A stretch of 64,000 nt of DNA from Lithospermum erythrorhizon. Its lineage: Eukaryota; Streptophyta; Magnoliopsida; Boraginales; Boraginaceae. The translations under genes were made by a program, and so were the position numbers. The stretch is from NCBI GenBank assembly GCA_019722365.1, contig JADFUC010000949.1, positions 248,001-312,000 of the forward strand, written 5' to 3'. The notes beneath the pieces are model-generated. The model saw only the letters and a program-made list of their open reading frames with translations, made no database searches and had not been told where the DNA came from. This document shows positions 24,522 through 35,775 of this stretch, piece after piece. Positions within the stretch are counted from its first letter, which is position 1, and every line of letters starts with the position of its first letter.

Positions 24522-27500
24522 CTAAGCAACTCGTCGATTTCCGAGCAATTCTTGTGAGTCACCACCGCTAGAATGAACAAAGTCGCCGGTTACCCCGTGT
24601 TCGCTACTAGTAAATTCTGGACAAGACAACCCTGTAGCTTTTGCCACTTTTTTAACATCTGATTGAGAATCAGACTCTGAACTTCTGGGAGAGCTAAATG
24701 CAGAAGTATTTGCTGGTTTGATGCCTTCATTTAGGGCATCAATTGGCATATCACCTACTAAGGTGCGAACAATCTACGAATACGAATAACAATGGATTAA
24801 AATCTTCATCTTTGGAGTATAGATTGAAAAAAAGTCTTCGTTACGTTTCTCACCTGACTCATTTTTGGGCGCATTCTTGCAGAATGTCGAGTACAAGCGT
24901 CAGCACATGCAATCATCGCTAACATTTCTTGTGGATCATAGTTACCTTCCAATCGCGAGTCTGCAATCTCTTCATAACTACTACCACTATCAATTACACG
25001 GGATAAAATTGGTTTTGCCTGTATTTGAAAAGTATCAAGCAAACAATTTATTAAAGGCATGCCTATTTTTTCCTTGAAAATTATACCTTATGTGAGGACT
25101 TGAGATTATATGTTTAAGTGATGTAATAATAAATGACATATATTTGTATGTAGCTACATATTTCAAAATAAATAAATAAACAACATATATAGGTCATAGA
25201 ATTTGCATACCCAATCAACTAAAGTCTCCCCATCTTCACCATGAATATCTCCGGGACGCTTTCCAGTTATCAATTCTAACAACACGACCCCATATGAGTA
25301 GACATCAGATTTTTCTGTGAGTTTGCCACTTGATGCATATTCAGGAGCCAGGTACCTATAGGAAATGTTTATTAAGATATATTACATAAATATTATTTTG
25401 TAAATGATAATATAAGTATGTGAAAATAAAGGGCTTCATCTTTTTCATCAAAGTAAGTGCTTTTTTTTTTTAATATCAAAAGTAAAGATTATTGTTCTTA
25501 ATTTGATTTTAAACTACTATAATTTCTCAAAACACAAACATTTAAATTATAAAAATAAATTGCTTCATTTTTTAATCAAAATTAAAGTTGTTCTTAATTT
25601 GATTCTAAAATTTCTCATAACACAAAAAATTAGAATTAGTTATAATAAAGTTTGAACATACCCATATGTTCCCATGACACGAGTTGAAACATGAGTATTA
25701 GTGTCTGAAGATAGTTTAGCTAAACCAAAATCGGCCACCTACATAATAATAATTCAATTAAGTATGAAAGCATTAAAAAATTAATTAATAATTGAATCGT
25801 TTATTAATATATATTATATCTAAAATGTAAATGATATGATAAAGATTTCAAACACCTGAATAGTATTATACTCCTTCCAATATATTTGAATTGACTTTAT
25901 TAGATATCGACACAAATCTTTAATTTTCAGTTACTTTTTAATTATATTATTAAAAATTATAATTATGAAAATATTTAAAAGACGTAATCCAATTTATATA
26001 AATTTATATTTTAAAATAATGAATAATTAATAATTTATGATTAAAATTCAATTTAAAAAAATCAAAATACAATTAAAGTGGATTGGAGGGAATAATTATA
26101 TACTAAAAAACATTCTTAATTACCTGTGCATCAAAGTTCTCGTCCAACAAAATATTTGCTACTTTAATATCTCTATGAATAATGCGAGGATGACCTAAAA
26201 CATATGATGATCCAAATTATCCCTTGTACATGGTAATTGTAATTTAAATTTTAACATTTTTTCTAAAATAAACACAAATGTCATAACTTACAATCTTCAT
26301 GAAGATATGCAAAACCTTTTGCAGATCCTAACGCAATTTTGAGCCTTGTAGGCCAATCCATAACTGGACGACCACTTCCTGTATACATGCAACAATATTA
26401 GATAAGTGAAACATTATTAATTATATTGTTATAGTGATATACACCTATATATAATTCCTTTATATGATGAGATGATTTGCACTTACCATGAAGATGATAC
26501 TCAAGGGTCTTGTTGGGAACAAATTCAAAAACCAACATTCTTTGGGATCCAGAAATACAATATCCAACTAAGGAAACCAAGTGACGATGATGAACACGAC
26601 TAATAATGTCAACCTCGGCTTGAAATTCACGTTCACCACCTTGTCCACTATTAGCTTTAAGACTCTTAACAGCTACTTCCTTACCACTTGGTAAGACTCC
26701 TTTATGCACATACCCAAACCCACCTTGTCCCAACAAATTAGTTTTGGAAAAGCCTCCAGTTGCAGATGCCAATTCTTCGTAAGAAAAGCTACTTTGATTA
26801 AGTCCTAACGGCATCGATGGACGTGGTGGCGCTAAGGGAGGATATGGGCCTGATGAGAAATTAGCAGAGCCAAGCTCGCCACTACTCATCATAGGAGGCG
26901 GTGGAGGTGGAGGTTGTGCATGCCAACTAAGCTCAGAACTCACTTGACCGCTAGGTGGCATTTTCATTGAATATTCAGTAGATAATTGTGCACTATTATC
27001 TTTCCAACCACCATTGTAGAAAGCATCATCTATTATGACGATATAAACAACAACAAATGAGTATTCATAGAAGGCAAGGAATAACGCAAGAATCAATAAA
27101 AGGTGATTTAATAGATTGAATATATATGCAGTGTATGTAATAATAAACGTTTTATATAAATTTCACCATCTCCTTAAATTGGGTTGATATATATTTAGCC
27201 AATGCCACTTAGACTAGTGCTTCACATTGAGACCTTTGCTTGTTACCACGATTGTGGTGGAAAGTTACGGTTCATTAAGCTTTTTGTTCATTAATGATTT
27301 ATTAATAATTAAAAATACAAATTATATTATTGTAATTGTTGAATTTGGATTTATATAAAATATTCATGTTTTATTAGTTAATAAAATTAAACGATATTAT
27401 ATAACAATAATATTTTCAATATCATTATGATATAAGAGATAATGATATCATCATAACGTAAGAAGAAATAACATAATATATACACAGATACCTTTATTGC

Positions 27501-28046
27501 CATGGGAAGTGTCTCGATAGTATCCTACGTCGTAGTGTTTCCTTCGTTTTCTTCTTCTAGCACATGCTACCAAGCATATTATCATTACAAGGAGTAGAAA
27601 CCCAACTCCAGCGGCTACTCCAGCAATTATAGCTTTCTCATTATTATGGAAAATATTTGATGATGATGGCGTCGACTTATTAGAATTATTGGGAGGTGCC
27701 AATGCTCCATTAGGAGTCCCCGGTGGTGGAGGTGGTGGAGGAGGAGGGGAGGAGGAGGAGGAGGCGGAGGTGGTGGAGGTGAATTATTAGAATTTTTATT
27801 ACTAGTTGATGAACCTGATGAATAATCTAATTTGGATGAAATTTTTGGTTTGTCTTTGTTATTGTTCGATGGTGGAGGCGGTGAGATTTTTCCTTCTGGA
27901 GGCGGTGGTGTCTCATTTGGTGGTGGAGGGGGGGATGGTGGTGGTGGTGGCTCTATAAAATTTGTAAATCTTTTTAAATTTTCAGGTGGTGATATAGAAT
28001 TTGAAGGAGGTGCATTTGATAATGAATTATAATTGTTGGTCGACAT
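24522..28046 (-). CDS. Proline-rich receptor-like kinase (PERK), frame-disrupted in the Pro tract
   Basis: PERKs are plasma-membrane Ser/Thr kinases whose proline-rich outer part is thought to sense the cell wall. Eight exons: 27492-28046, 26487-27029, 26292-26378, 26124-26194, 25662-25738, 25211-25355, 24854-25018 and 24522-24773. Exon 1 starts [14 protein letters not shown], runs through Pro-rich repeats, then a membrane segment ([20 protein letters not shown]) and a basic stop-transfer ARRRKRRKH. The kinase has the Gly loop [12 protein letters not shown], Lys in VAVKSLK, catalytic [18 protein letters not shown], and [20 protein letters not shown]. The stop is TAG at 24522-24524. One problem: in the poly-Pro run near 27745-27755 the reading frame shifts by one base (a run of four C on the coding strand), so the literal frame from the ATG misses the membrane segment. 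This may be a sequence error or a real null allele. Confidence 0.88.
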
Positions 28047-29993
28047 TTTTCCAGTAGGTACTTAATAAATTCTGTCTCAAAACACATGCATGATTGAGCA
28101 GACCCCACCAATCTCCTAAGACTTTACCATATGCAAGATATATGAAGCTCTTCTTAAGCTACACATACAGAGCATATTCAAATAAATCCTAAACAAGTCA
28201 TGCGAATAATAAAGATATGAAATAATATTGGAACTTCTAAGCCAAATATTTAATAATATGATAATATAATAAAGTTACTAATATGATCTTTACTACAATA
28301 TGGGAATAGAATAAACAAGTCAAATGAATAAAAGGATGGATAATTTGGAGTGAAAATAATAAAATGCATGAAAACTAAAGAAGAGGGATGTAAAATACCT
28401 TTAGGCCGGAGAAGAGCAGGAAACTCCTGAAAGAATAGAGGAACGAGATATTACATGGACCATGGTAATAGATTCAACATAAAAATACATAAATATTTAC
28501 GTCCTCATAAAATCCGATAAAAGTGGAAGTTGCACTCTTAGATATTAATTGGTTTTTTTATTGAAAGTTAAATCATACGAAGTATTTAGGAATCCAAAAT
28601 GCTAAAAATACTACTGACTGGTCTATATATAACATGTTTCTTCATTCTCTTCTTTTTGTATTTGTCTTTATATATATATATTAATAAGTGTCTATTCCAT
28701 GGATGTGAATTGGGATCAATATCGATTTTAATTTTAAAGAGGTTCGTGTCTTGAGCATATCTCAGCACACACGCACTCGTGTCTCAATAAATCAGCTTAG
28801 GAATAATTAGTTAACTAATAATCTCTCCATTTCTTTAAAGAATGAAGTTAATCTCTTCATTATTTAAAATTCTATTTTCACTTGATTTGTCTTTATCCGT
28901 TTATATAGGTTATTTTTCAGATCCGATTTTGTCTCTAACTAAATTATACGTTATACCACGGTAGTCTCAGCCAATATTATATTATACGGTACAAAATATA
29001 AAATGGATTAATGGAATAAGCATTTCGTCACGACACAACCAATGCAAAACGTGAAACCATCATTTCCTGTGACTTTATTTGTATGTATTGTGTTGCTAGC
29101 AATAAATAATCCATTAATAATAACTTAAGGATTTAAATACATACATAGTTTTTATAAAACAATAAAATACATATGTCATAATCCATTGAGCAAATCTCAT
29201 GAGGTAATAAGTCGAGTTTTTGCTAAACGTCTAAAACATGCTAGTACTCCGTATTACATGAATTTATCCCCCGAATGAATGTGAGTTTGATGAGGATTGA
29301 ATTGATACACTACCGTTGACATTTACATAACAAATTATCTTATTAAGTGTATATATTCAAAAACATTTTGATTCCAAATTTAAAATTAATTAGACAATCA
29401 AAATTTAAAACTATATGACAATTTTTATGATGTAGTAATACTCCGTATTATTTTAAGAAAGTCATACATGTAAACTAACATGGAAATATTTAAATAGTAC
29501 ACCAGTATACAAAGTAAGTATATGGTTCTTAAATAAACAGGTAAGAACTAAGAAGTATTATTACTGATGAATAATTTTACAAAATATATATTATTATTCA
29601 TTTTAATTTTTTTTCCTTGTAAAATCGATCTTTGATCACAATTTGTTTATTATACATCCACATTAAGAAATAACTAGTTATTGTCAAAACTTCACCTCTA
29701 AAATTGAAAAGGTTAATTAAAATTAGCTGGAGTACGTAACCAATAATATTTGATATGAGTACTAGTATAGTTTTTGATTTTTGGCCATTTTGTTGATGTT
29801 TTGGATTGTTGCAAGGGTTGTGGTACAGAATCAGTACAGTGATTTGTCACAAACGTAATCCTACAATACAGGCAATGGACACGACGCCTCAACAAACCTT
29901 ACAAAAACCAAGGGGGAGGTAATTGGATGGACATCCTTTGAATTTTGAAAGAATGAATTCTAACCCAACTTAAACAACCTCCTCCAGTCCTCC
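28047..29993. other. Intergenic DNA between divergent genes
   Basis: AT-rich; no conserved coding sequence. It contains several TACTCCGTA/TACGGAGTA-type words of the sort common at the ends of small plant transposons, but no paired ends could be assigned. It includes the PERK upstream region and the DUF7086 promoter. Confidence 0.35.
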
Positions 29994-30000
29994 CTATATA
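29994..30000 (+). promoter_or_regulatory. TATA box of the DUF7086 gene
   Basis: CTATATA followed by TCTCCC sits 122 bases before the start codon, upstream of a C/T-rich leader. Position and context fit a plant TATA box; there is no other candidate this close. Confidence 0.5.
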
Positions 30001-30121
30001 TCTCCCTTTAATTCCTTCATTCATCATCTCTATCTCCAACAAATTCAATCCCATTCTCTCTCTATCTAACAGAAAATAAACATAGTTTTTTCCTCTTTGG
30101 TCTCATTCTTCATTCATCAAA

Positions 30122-30937
30122 ATGAACGACCAAGACAAAAACATGTCCAGAAAAAGGAAAGCAACCAATGTTTATGACACCAACTTTTTATATTCACCTC
30201 TTGCTGGTCCAAGAAGATTCAACTCTCCTACTCCTACTTCAATTTCAGAAGATGACTTGTTAAACCTCACTCTTGGCCCTCCAATACCACCCCCACCCCC
30301 ACCCCCTCTCCAAAACTACTTATTCCCACAACCACCACCCAATAGCTTTTACATGCCACAATCACCACCACCACCATCCAACAACACCACACGTCCATCA
30401 CGCAACCGTCGTGCCTCGCAAACAACCCGTCAAGGGCGGAGAGAAGAAAAAACCATAACACCACCATACCAATGGGCTACAGATAAGAAAGCACATATCC
30501 ATACTCTGGAATATTTAGTATCTAAGCAAATCTACACCATCACTGGTCAAGTCCAGTGCAAGAAATGCGAGAAAAGATACGAAATGGGGTTCAATTTGGA
30601 AGAAAAGTTTGGGGACGTTGCTAAGTTTATTATTGAGAACAAAACAGGCATGCATGAACGTGCACCAGAGTGTTGGAGCAACCCAGTTTTACTAACATGC
30701 AAGTTTTGTGAAGCGGAGAATAGTGTGAAGCCTGTGATTGCTGGTAAGAAGAGGTCAATTAATTGGTTGTTTTTGCTTCTTGGACAAATGCTTGGATGTT
30801 GTACCCTTGAACAGTTGAAATATTTCTGTAAGCAAACCATGAATCATCGTACTGGTGCTAAGGATCGTGTTCTTTATTTGGCTTATCTCTGTGTCTGCAA
30901 GCAGCTTCAGCCTACTGGCCCTTTTGACCGTTGGTGA
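30122..30937 (+). CDS. DUF7086 domain protein, function unknown
   Basis: An intronless gene for 271 residues. The first 115 residues are low complexity: a basic start with SRKRKAT, then Pro-rich runs and the basic patch SRNRRASQTTRQGRREEK. From about residue 118 comes a conserved plant domain: PYQWATDKKAHIHTLEYLVS, a CxxC pair (VQCKKCEKRYEM), KFIIENKTGMHERAPECW, a second CxxC (LTCKFCEAEN), SINWLFLLLGQMLGCCTLEQ and ends KDRVLYLAYLCVCKQLQPTG. I recognise this as DUF7086, found only in plants as far as I know. The two CxxC pairs could bind a metal such as zinc, which is inference. No signal peptide. A TATA box lies upstream and the frame is clean. Confidence 0.85.
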   Translation: MNDQDKNMSRKRKATNVYDTNFLYSPLAGPRRFNSPTPTSISEDDLLNLTLGPPIPPPPPPPLQNYLFPQPPPNSFYMPQSPPPPSNNTTRPSRNRRASQTTRQGRREEKTITPPYQWATDKKAHIHTLEYLVSKQIYTITGQVQCKKCEKRYEMGFNLEEKFGDVAKFIIENKTGMHERAPECWSNPVLLTCKFCEAENSVKPVIAGKKRSINWLFLLLGQMLGCCTLEQLKYFCKQTMNHRTGAKDRVLYLAYLCVCKQLQPTGPFDRW

Positions 30938-32067
30938 GGGCTAAGAGATCTGCCTCAGATTTATTTTGCTGAGTTTATTTGAAGCTTTATTGTTGGGGTT
31001 TGAGTTTAAGATTTTATGTTTTTATTATTAAGCTTTTGTTTTCGTTCAGTTAATTAAGTTCGGTTGTTTATGCAGAGATCTTGCTTTGATGTGAATTTTA
31101 TGTTCAACAGTTGATTGATCCAGCTAGTGGTGATATCTATCTATCTATCTAGGGTTTTCGATATGTAAGATAGAGCTTGATGTGCTTTAGTTTGTGATGT
31201 GATGCTGGATGAAAGCTTTTTGTTATTATTATTACTCCGTATTAGTTTTTTATATCAAGTTTGTTTTGGGTAAAAATAGTGAATCAAGTAGAATCTATTT
31301 TATATTATCGGTTTAATTAAATGAATAGTTTCATTTCGAGTATAATATCTCGATTATTATTTTGAAATAATTTACCGAATATATTTCATGTAATCATTTA
31401 AGTTGAAAGAAACTAGTCATATATTAGCATATGTTTTTCAATTTATGGGTGTTAATTGATGCGATGAGAATAATATACCAGTGGTATATCTCCATTCAAC
31501 ATGGTGATATCATATATTCAATTAAATACATACTACGGAGTACTCCTTAATATATACGAGCAATCTTTTATTTAGTTAATGTTGCTACATTTAATTCCTA
31601 GAAATAACCAATACATTCCCTTAATTGTGTTCATCACCACACCGAGCGTACGCGTGTACATTATCAAGAATGGTCAAGGTTATTTATTCCCTAAGCTTCC
31701 CAGTTCCCATACATTCCCTCGATCTTCCAGGACATTAAAGTAGATTGTGTTAGATAATAATTTTTGTTAACAATAATTTAACGATAAAGTATTTTTGTTA
31801 ATGGATTATATTTTAACCAATTTTTCTGCCTCATCATTTACTTTGTTTTAAAGAACGTTTAGAGACCTTTTAATGGTCTAGATCCTTGATTATACATGCT
31901 AATAGACTCACTATATAAAGAGTTATATATGTTTCATTATGTAGAAAAAGTCGACTGAAAAATTTTAAGGTCGAGATGAGACTATATAAATTTTAAAGTT
32001 CATCTTCCTCAAACTTCGATCATGGAATAAGGTACATTTTTCATGAGGAAGACTAGAAATATTCGAA
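30938..32067. other. Intergenic DNA, no gene seen
   Basis: 3' region of the DUF7086 gene followed by AT-rich DNA. A short (ATCT)n run lies near 31135-31151. No coding similarity. Confidence 0.4.
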
Positions 32068-32812
32068 GGGCAAAAGACAGCAACACTCACTCATATTTAC
32101 TTTCTTTATTTTACCATTCATTCACTCATGTTTGTTATGGTCATATTCACTCACTGGTCAATTTTAATTGATCACTTTTACTCCCGATTACAATTGGACT
32201 GTAAAGTCAACCGTTAGTCAATCCATGTGGGAGGCACTTGACTTTTCTGGGGGTAAAATAGTAATTTCACATCTAAAATTTTTCTAAAAAATAAAAAATT
32301 GAGGGATAATAACCAACCCCAAAATTAATTTAGGGTTTTCACACCATTCACTTCCAGCAGTTGTTTCAAATTCTTATTCTCCTTCACCAAACAATCTTTA
32401 TCATTCTTTCACTGCACCAATTCTGCCTCCATAACTCTAATCTTCTCCTTCGAACTCCTTCTCCTTTGATTTAGTTGATGACTCCAAATTATCCAATTTT
32501 TCTTTTATGTCAGTTGATTTTTCTAGAGTTAGGAATTTTGTGAAATGCCCTAAATCGATTTTGGGACTAGTTATAATTCCCTAATTTTTTTTTATTTTTT
32601 TTATGAGATTTTAGATCTAAAATATCATTTTACTCAAAAGTCACGTGGCTCGCATTAATGACGGGATTAACGGTTAACTTCACATTCGAAAGTTGAAGTC
32701 GGAAGTAAAAAGTGACCAATTAAAATTGATCATCGGTTGAATTTAACATAACAAATTAATTTGTTTAACGAATTGGTGAACGAAACACGAATGAGTGTCA
32801 TTGCCTTTTTCC
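32068..32812. mobile_element. Long-TIR (MULE-type) non-autonomous element
   Basis: Two inverted arms of about 205 bp (32068-32275 and 32605-32812) flank about 330 bp of unique DNA. Matching landmarks, outside to inside, are ACACTCACTC/ACACTCATTC, GGTCAATTTTAATTGATCAC/GATCAATTTTAATTGGTCAC, GTCAACCGTTAGTC/GTTAACCGTTAATC, and GTAAAATAG...ATCTAAAAT in the same order. Long diverged arms suggest an old Mutator-like element. The flanks do not show a clean 9-bp repeat. On the minus strand the interior has a stretch reading LVKENKNLKQLLEVNG, like a coiled coil, possibly a captured fragment, but it is interrupted by stops. Confidence 0.65.
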
Positions 32813-33039
32813 ATTTTTTTGAAGTTTCAGACGCTGAAATCACCATTTTACCCCGTAAGCTCACACGGCCTCGCATACGTAAGACCGACGATCGACTTCA
32901 ATACCAAAGAGTAAAAAGGACACATTAACATCGACAATGGAATAACGAGATCATAACAAACAAAGGAAGGGAATGGTGAACGGAAGCATGGTGCCGCTTT
33001 GCCCCATATCCGAATTATAAACTCAAGTACACCGAAAAA

Positions 33040-33111
33040 TGGTCTATGCAGGTCTCGCCAACCTTAATTTCAAGCATATTAGCACGCTCTAACCAACTGA
33101 GCTAATGGGCC
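33040..33111 (-). pseudogene. Relic of tRNA-Ile (anticodon AAT)
   Basis: The minus strand starts GGCCCATTAGCTCAGTTGGT followed by TAGAGCG, identical to the 5' half of plant tRNA-Ile(AAU), and has the CTAATA anticodon-loop words. The 3' half is broken: the anticodon stem cannot pair, the T arm lacks GGTTCGA, and the 3' acceptor strand (ATAGACCA) has two mismatches with GGCCCAT. It is probably a dead copy. Confidence 0.6.
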
Positions 33112-33674
33112 AATTGTTTGATGCCATTTTTCAATATATTATGTAGATTTACTGTTCATATTAATTGATCAAACACTAGTGATTTTCATGGTTGAACTAA
33201 TAAACATGGGGTCAACCAAGATTTCTAGTCTAATGATTATCACCCCAAGTTTCACATGGTATGCTGTGTCATTCACGTATGATTTTATAAACATTCTCCC
33301 CTCAGAAAATAAAATAAAAATAAACATGTCGGCTTTGCCTCTTTGGTGACAGTGAACCAGTTACAGAAGAACCAGAGAAATCATATGCTTGGCCTTGTCG
33401 ATCGAAAGGTACAAGAATTCAATCCCTTGGATTAGTACAAGAATTCATAAAATGACATGTACTCGTATAGTAAATAGCAAAACATTTCGAATTTAACAAA
33501 ATACTCAAATAATAAAATTATCATACTTGACGGTTTCAATTATTCAATTCAACATGTATACATACGAACATTCATCATACACAAGTAAGATGAATTCTTA
33601 AAATATTAGTATATCAAGATGGATCCAGAATTCATCACAATACACACATAAAAAAACAATGCCGAACATTTTGG

Positions 33675-34691
33675 TCATAGAAATTGAGTAATAAGAATGA
33701 TCCCAACAGTGTTGGATATCCCATTGGTTTTGGTGAAACAATTCCTGAATCCTCCCGATGCTCGACAAGTAACATCCAATGCCGAGGCAGATGAGGAGGC
33801 CGATCAAGGTACCCCTCAACTCATAAACCACCAAACTTGGAGCTACCGCAATGAGTAGTATCAAAGCTGCAGGCAATTCTAGCCAATCTGCAGCAAGACA
33901 CTACAGTTTATGTTATACAAGTAATTACGAAGTATAACTTTGAATTATGATTGAACAATGTTGCAAGCAGAAAGAGTGGTTTTGCCTGGAAAATGTTTTG
34001 GGAAGAAGAGGCGTAGTATGACCGCCACATTTACCAATGTCTCCCCTGCATTATTGGACACTTTGACAAAATCAAGCATAGTTTTATGGTTGGAACTGTT
34101 ATAAATACTACAACAATGGATATACATGCATATATCGTAAGGGAAACTATAAACCAAGCTTCAGATCTAATCCTGACATTGTCAAAATAATGGCTGACAA
34201 CCAAAAGGCATAAACTGTGAGCATGAATAGTCGAGGTGCAGAAAGATGTCTCGAATTAACGACCAATTAGGTATGCAGTTAAAATAACACAATATTACCT
34301 GAACAATTGGAAGATTGATGATGGAAGGCTGAAGAAGATGTAAGGAATTAAAAGGGTAGTCAAAATATTAGTCTTCCAGTTGGTCATATCCAGGAATGTA
34401 CATACAACACAATATATGTTCTTAAAACAAATTATCTCCATATTAAACAGAAGTACAGAACCAATAAAATTATGGATTAATATGGACTATGAAGCAGAAT
34501 GAAACGTACATGGCTGCAAATGAAGCGAGATACTTGAAAAAAGAGGAGCCAAGTCCGAAAGCGCCAAGCATCATAGCATGATCGGCTAGCTCCTTTGTTG
34601 CAGAACCAAGTTCTTGAAAATCAGAGGTGATCATCACATTTGCAGCAGAATTATCAGCCTTCATGACCAAAAAACTGTTTCTACCCTTCAT
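33675..34691 (-). pseudogene. COR413 plasma-membrane-type gene, decayed
   Basis: COR413 proteins are cold-regulated multi-pass membrane proteins. Exon 1 (34510-34691) begins MKGRNSFLVMKADNSAANVM and includes LGSSFFKYLASFAAM. Exon 2 (34299-34397) has MTNWKTNILTTLLIPYIFFS. Exon 3 (33986-34045) has VAVILRLFFPKHFP and a GC donor. Exon 4 (from 33887) has WLELPAALILLIAVAP and RGTLIGLLICLGIGCYL. Three lesions stand out. The base pair before exon 2 is AC where AG is needed. Exon 3 reads GDIGK in one frame and VAVILRL in another, as if about 11 bases were lost. In exon 4, after GCYL, the frame shifts; the family ending ASGGFRNCFTKTNGISNT continues in another frame to a TGA at 33675-33677. Together these rule out a full protein unless the sequence is wrong at all three places. 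Confidence 0.8.
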
Positions 34692-34875
34692 TTGTATTTA
34701 GAAACACAACAAAAGAATAATCTTAAAGTATATTTGACAAGAAAAATGAATGTTTATAGAAATATCTTGAATGTAATATCATATTATCATGGCAAAGATG
34801 CCAAGGGGCCAAGATATAGATCTCGAATGGATACTTCAGGGTCTACGAAAACAAAATAAATAAATTGTCAAATTA

Positions 34876-35223
34876 CTATCCTCCAGTAGTACAGTAGGCA
34901 AGTTGGCCACTGCTTTGAAAGGAAGACCGACTCTTTTGTTCATAGATGTAGTTTGAAACCACGTGAAAGGAGCCAATTGGTTCATCGAATTTTTTTAGCC
35001 CATCTAAGAATGTTTTAAAAATGTCTTCCAATTTGTCTGGAGTGGCATTTCGAATATTTTCTTGATTTGCTTGGACATTGAAAACTGTTTGATAATATTG
35101 AACTAGATAGTCAAAACTAAGTAAATTACCGGGGAAAAGGCTCTCTTGTTTGAGGATTAATACTGAATATATTGCACAACTTATCAATATTACTAGAGAT
35201 ATATTGTTTATGAATTGATTCAA
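34876..35223 (-). CDS. Hypothetical small protein with N-terminal hydrophobic segment
   Basis: An open frame for 115 residues with an N-terminal hydrophobic segment (ISLVILISCAIYSVLIL), then a mostly polar region containing a KLEDIFKTFLDGLKKFDEPI stretch. I do not recognise it. The composition is more protein-like than neighbouring chance frames, but there is no homologue I can name and no clear promoter. It lies just upstream of the COR413 relic on the same strand. It could be chance. Confidence 0.25.
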   Translation of the reverse strand: MNQFINNISLVILISCAIYSVLILKQESLFPGNLLSFDYLVQYYQTVFNVQANQENIRNATPDKLEDIFKTFLDGLKKFDEPIGSFHVVSNYIYEQKSRSSFQSSGQLAYCTTGG

Positions 35224-35775
35224 GATGTTGTGTAACTATTATCTACTTCATGATAGATTAAAACTCGAAAATATATTGGGCTATTTTTTATTACTATACA
35301 TAAAAAATGTAACATCCATTTAATTATTTCATTACATCTAAGATCTTGAAAATGTAAAATAATGAAAAGATGTTTGGTTCCACTAAGATTATGTACCTAA
35401 TTTGTTGGCGGGCACACACCATTTTAGCTAATTAAGTTGATTTATTGGGGCTATATATGTTTTAAACTTCTAATATATACCATAAAATAAAGCTATGCCA
35501 CCTATGTGTTGATAATCACTCAACAATATCCTTACATCATTGTTTTCAAATTTCGATTAGTTTCTAAAAATATTTTCATATTTTTGTCATACAATTAAAG
35601 AAATATTCATATTAAAGTTCAACTCAAAAAAAACAAAAATAAAAACAAATTGGATTGATTACTCATTAATGCCAATCTCACCAAACATAACTTTTCTAAT
35701 TCATATTAATGCACCAATTCACCACCCCTCTCATCTTCTACCACAAATCCAAAATATTTTCCCCAACGAAAACAA

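Noticed and set aside
27832..28032. Plus-strand glycine-rich frame
   Set aside because: It is the antisense shadow of the PERK proline-rich exon.
32059..32822. Target duplication for the long inverted-repeat element
   Set aside because: Flanks show only partial likeness (TTCGAAG against TTTGAAG) at unequal distances from the arms.
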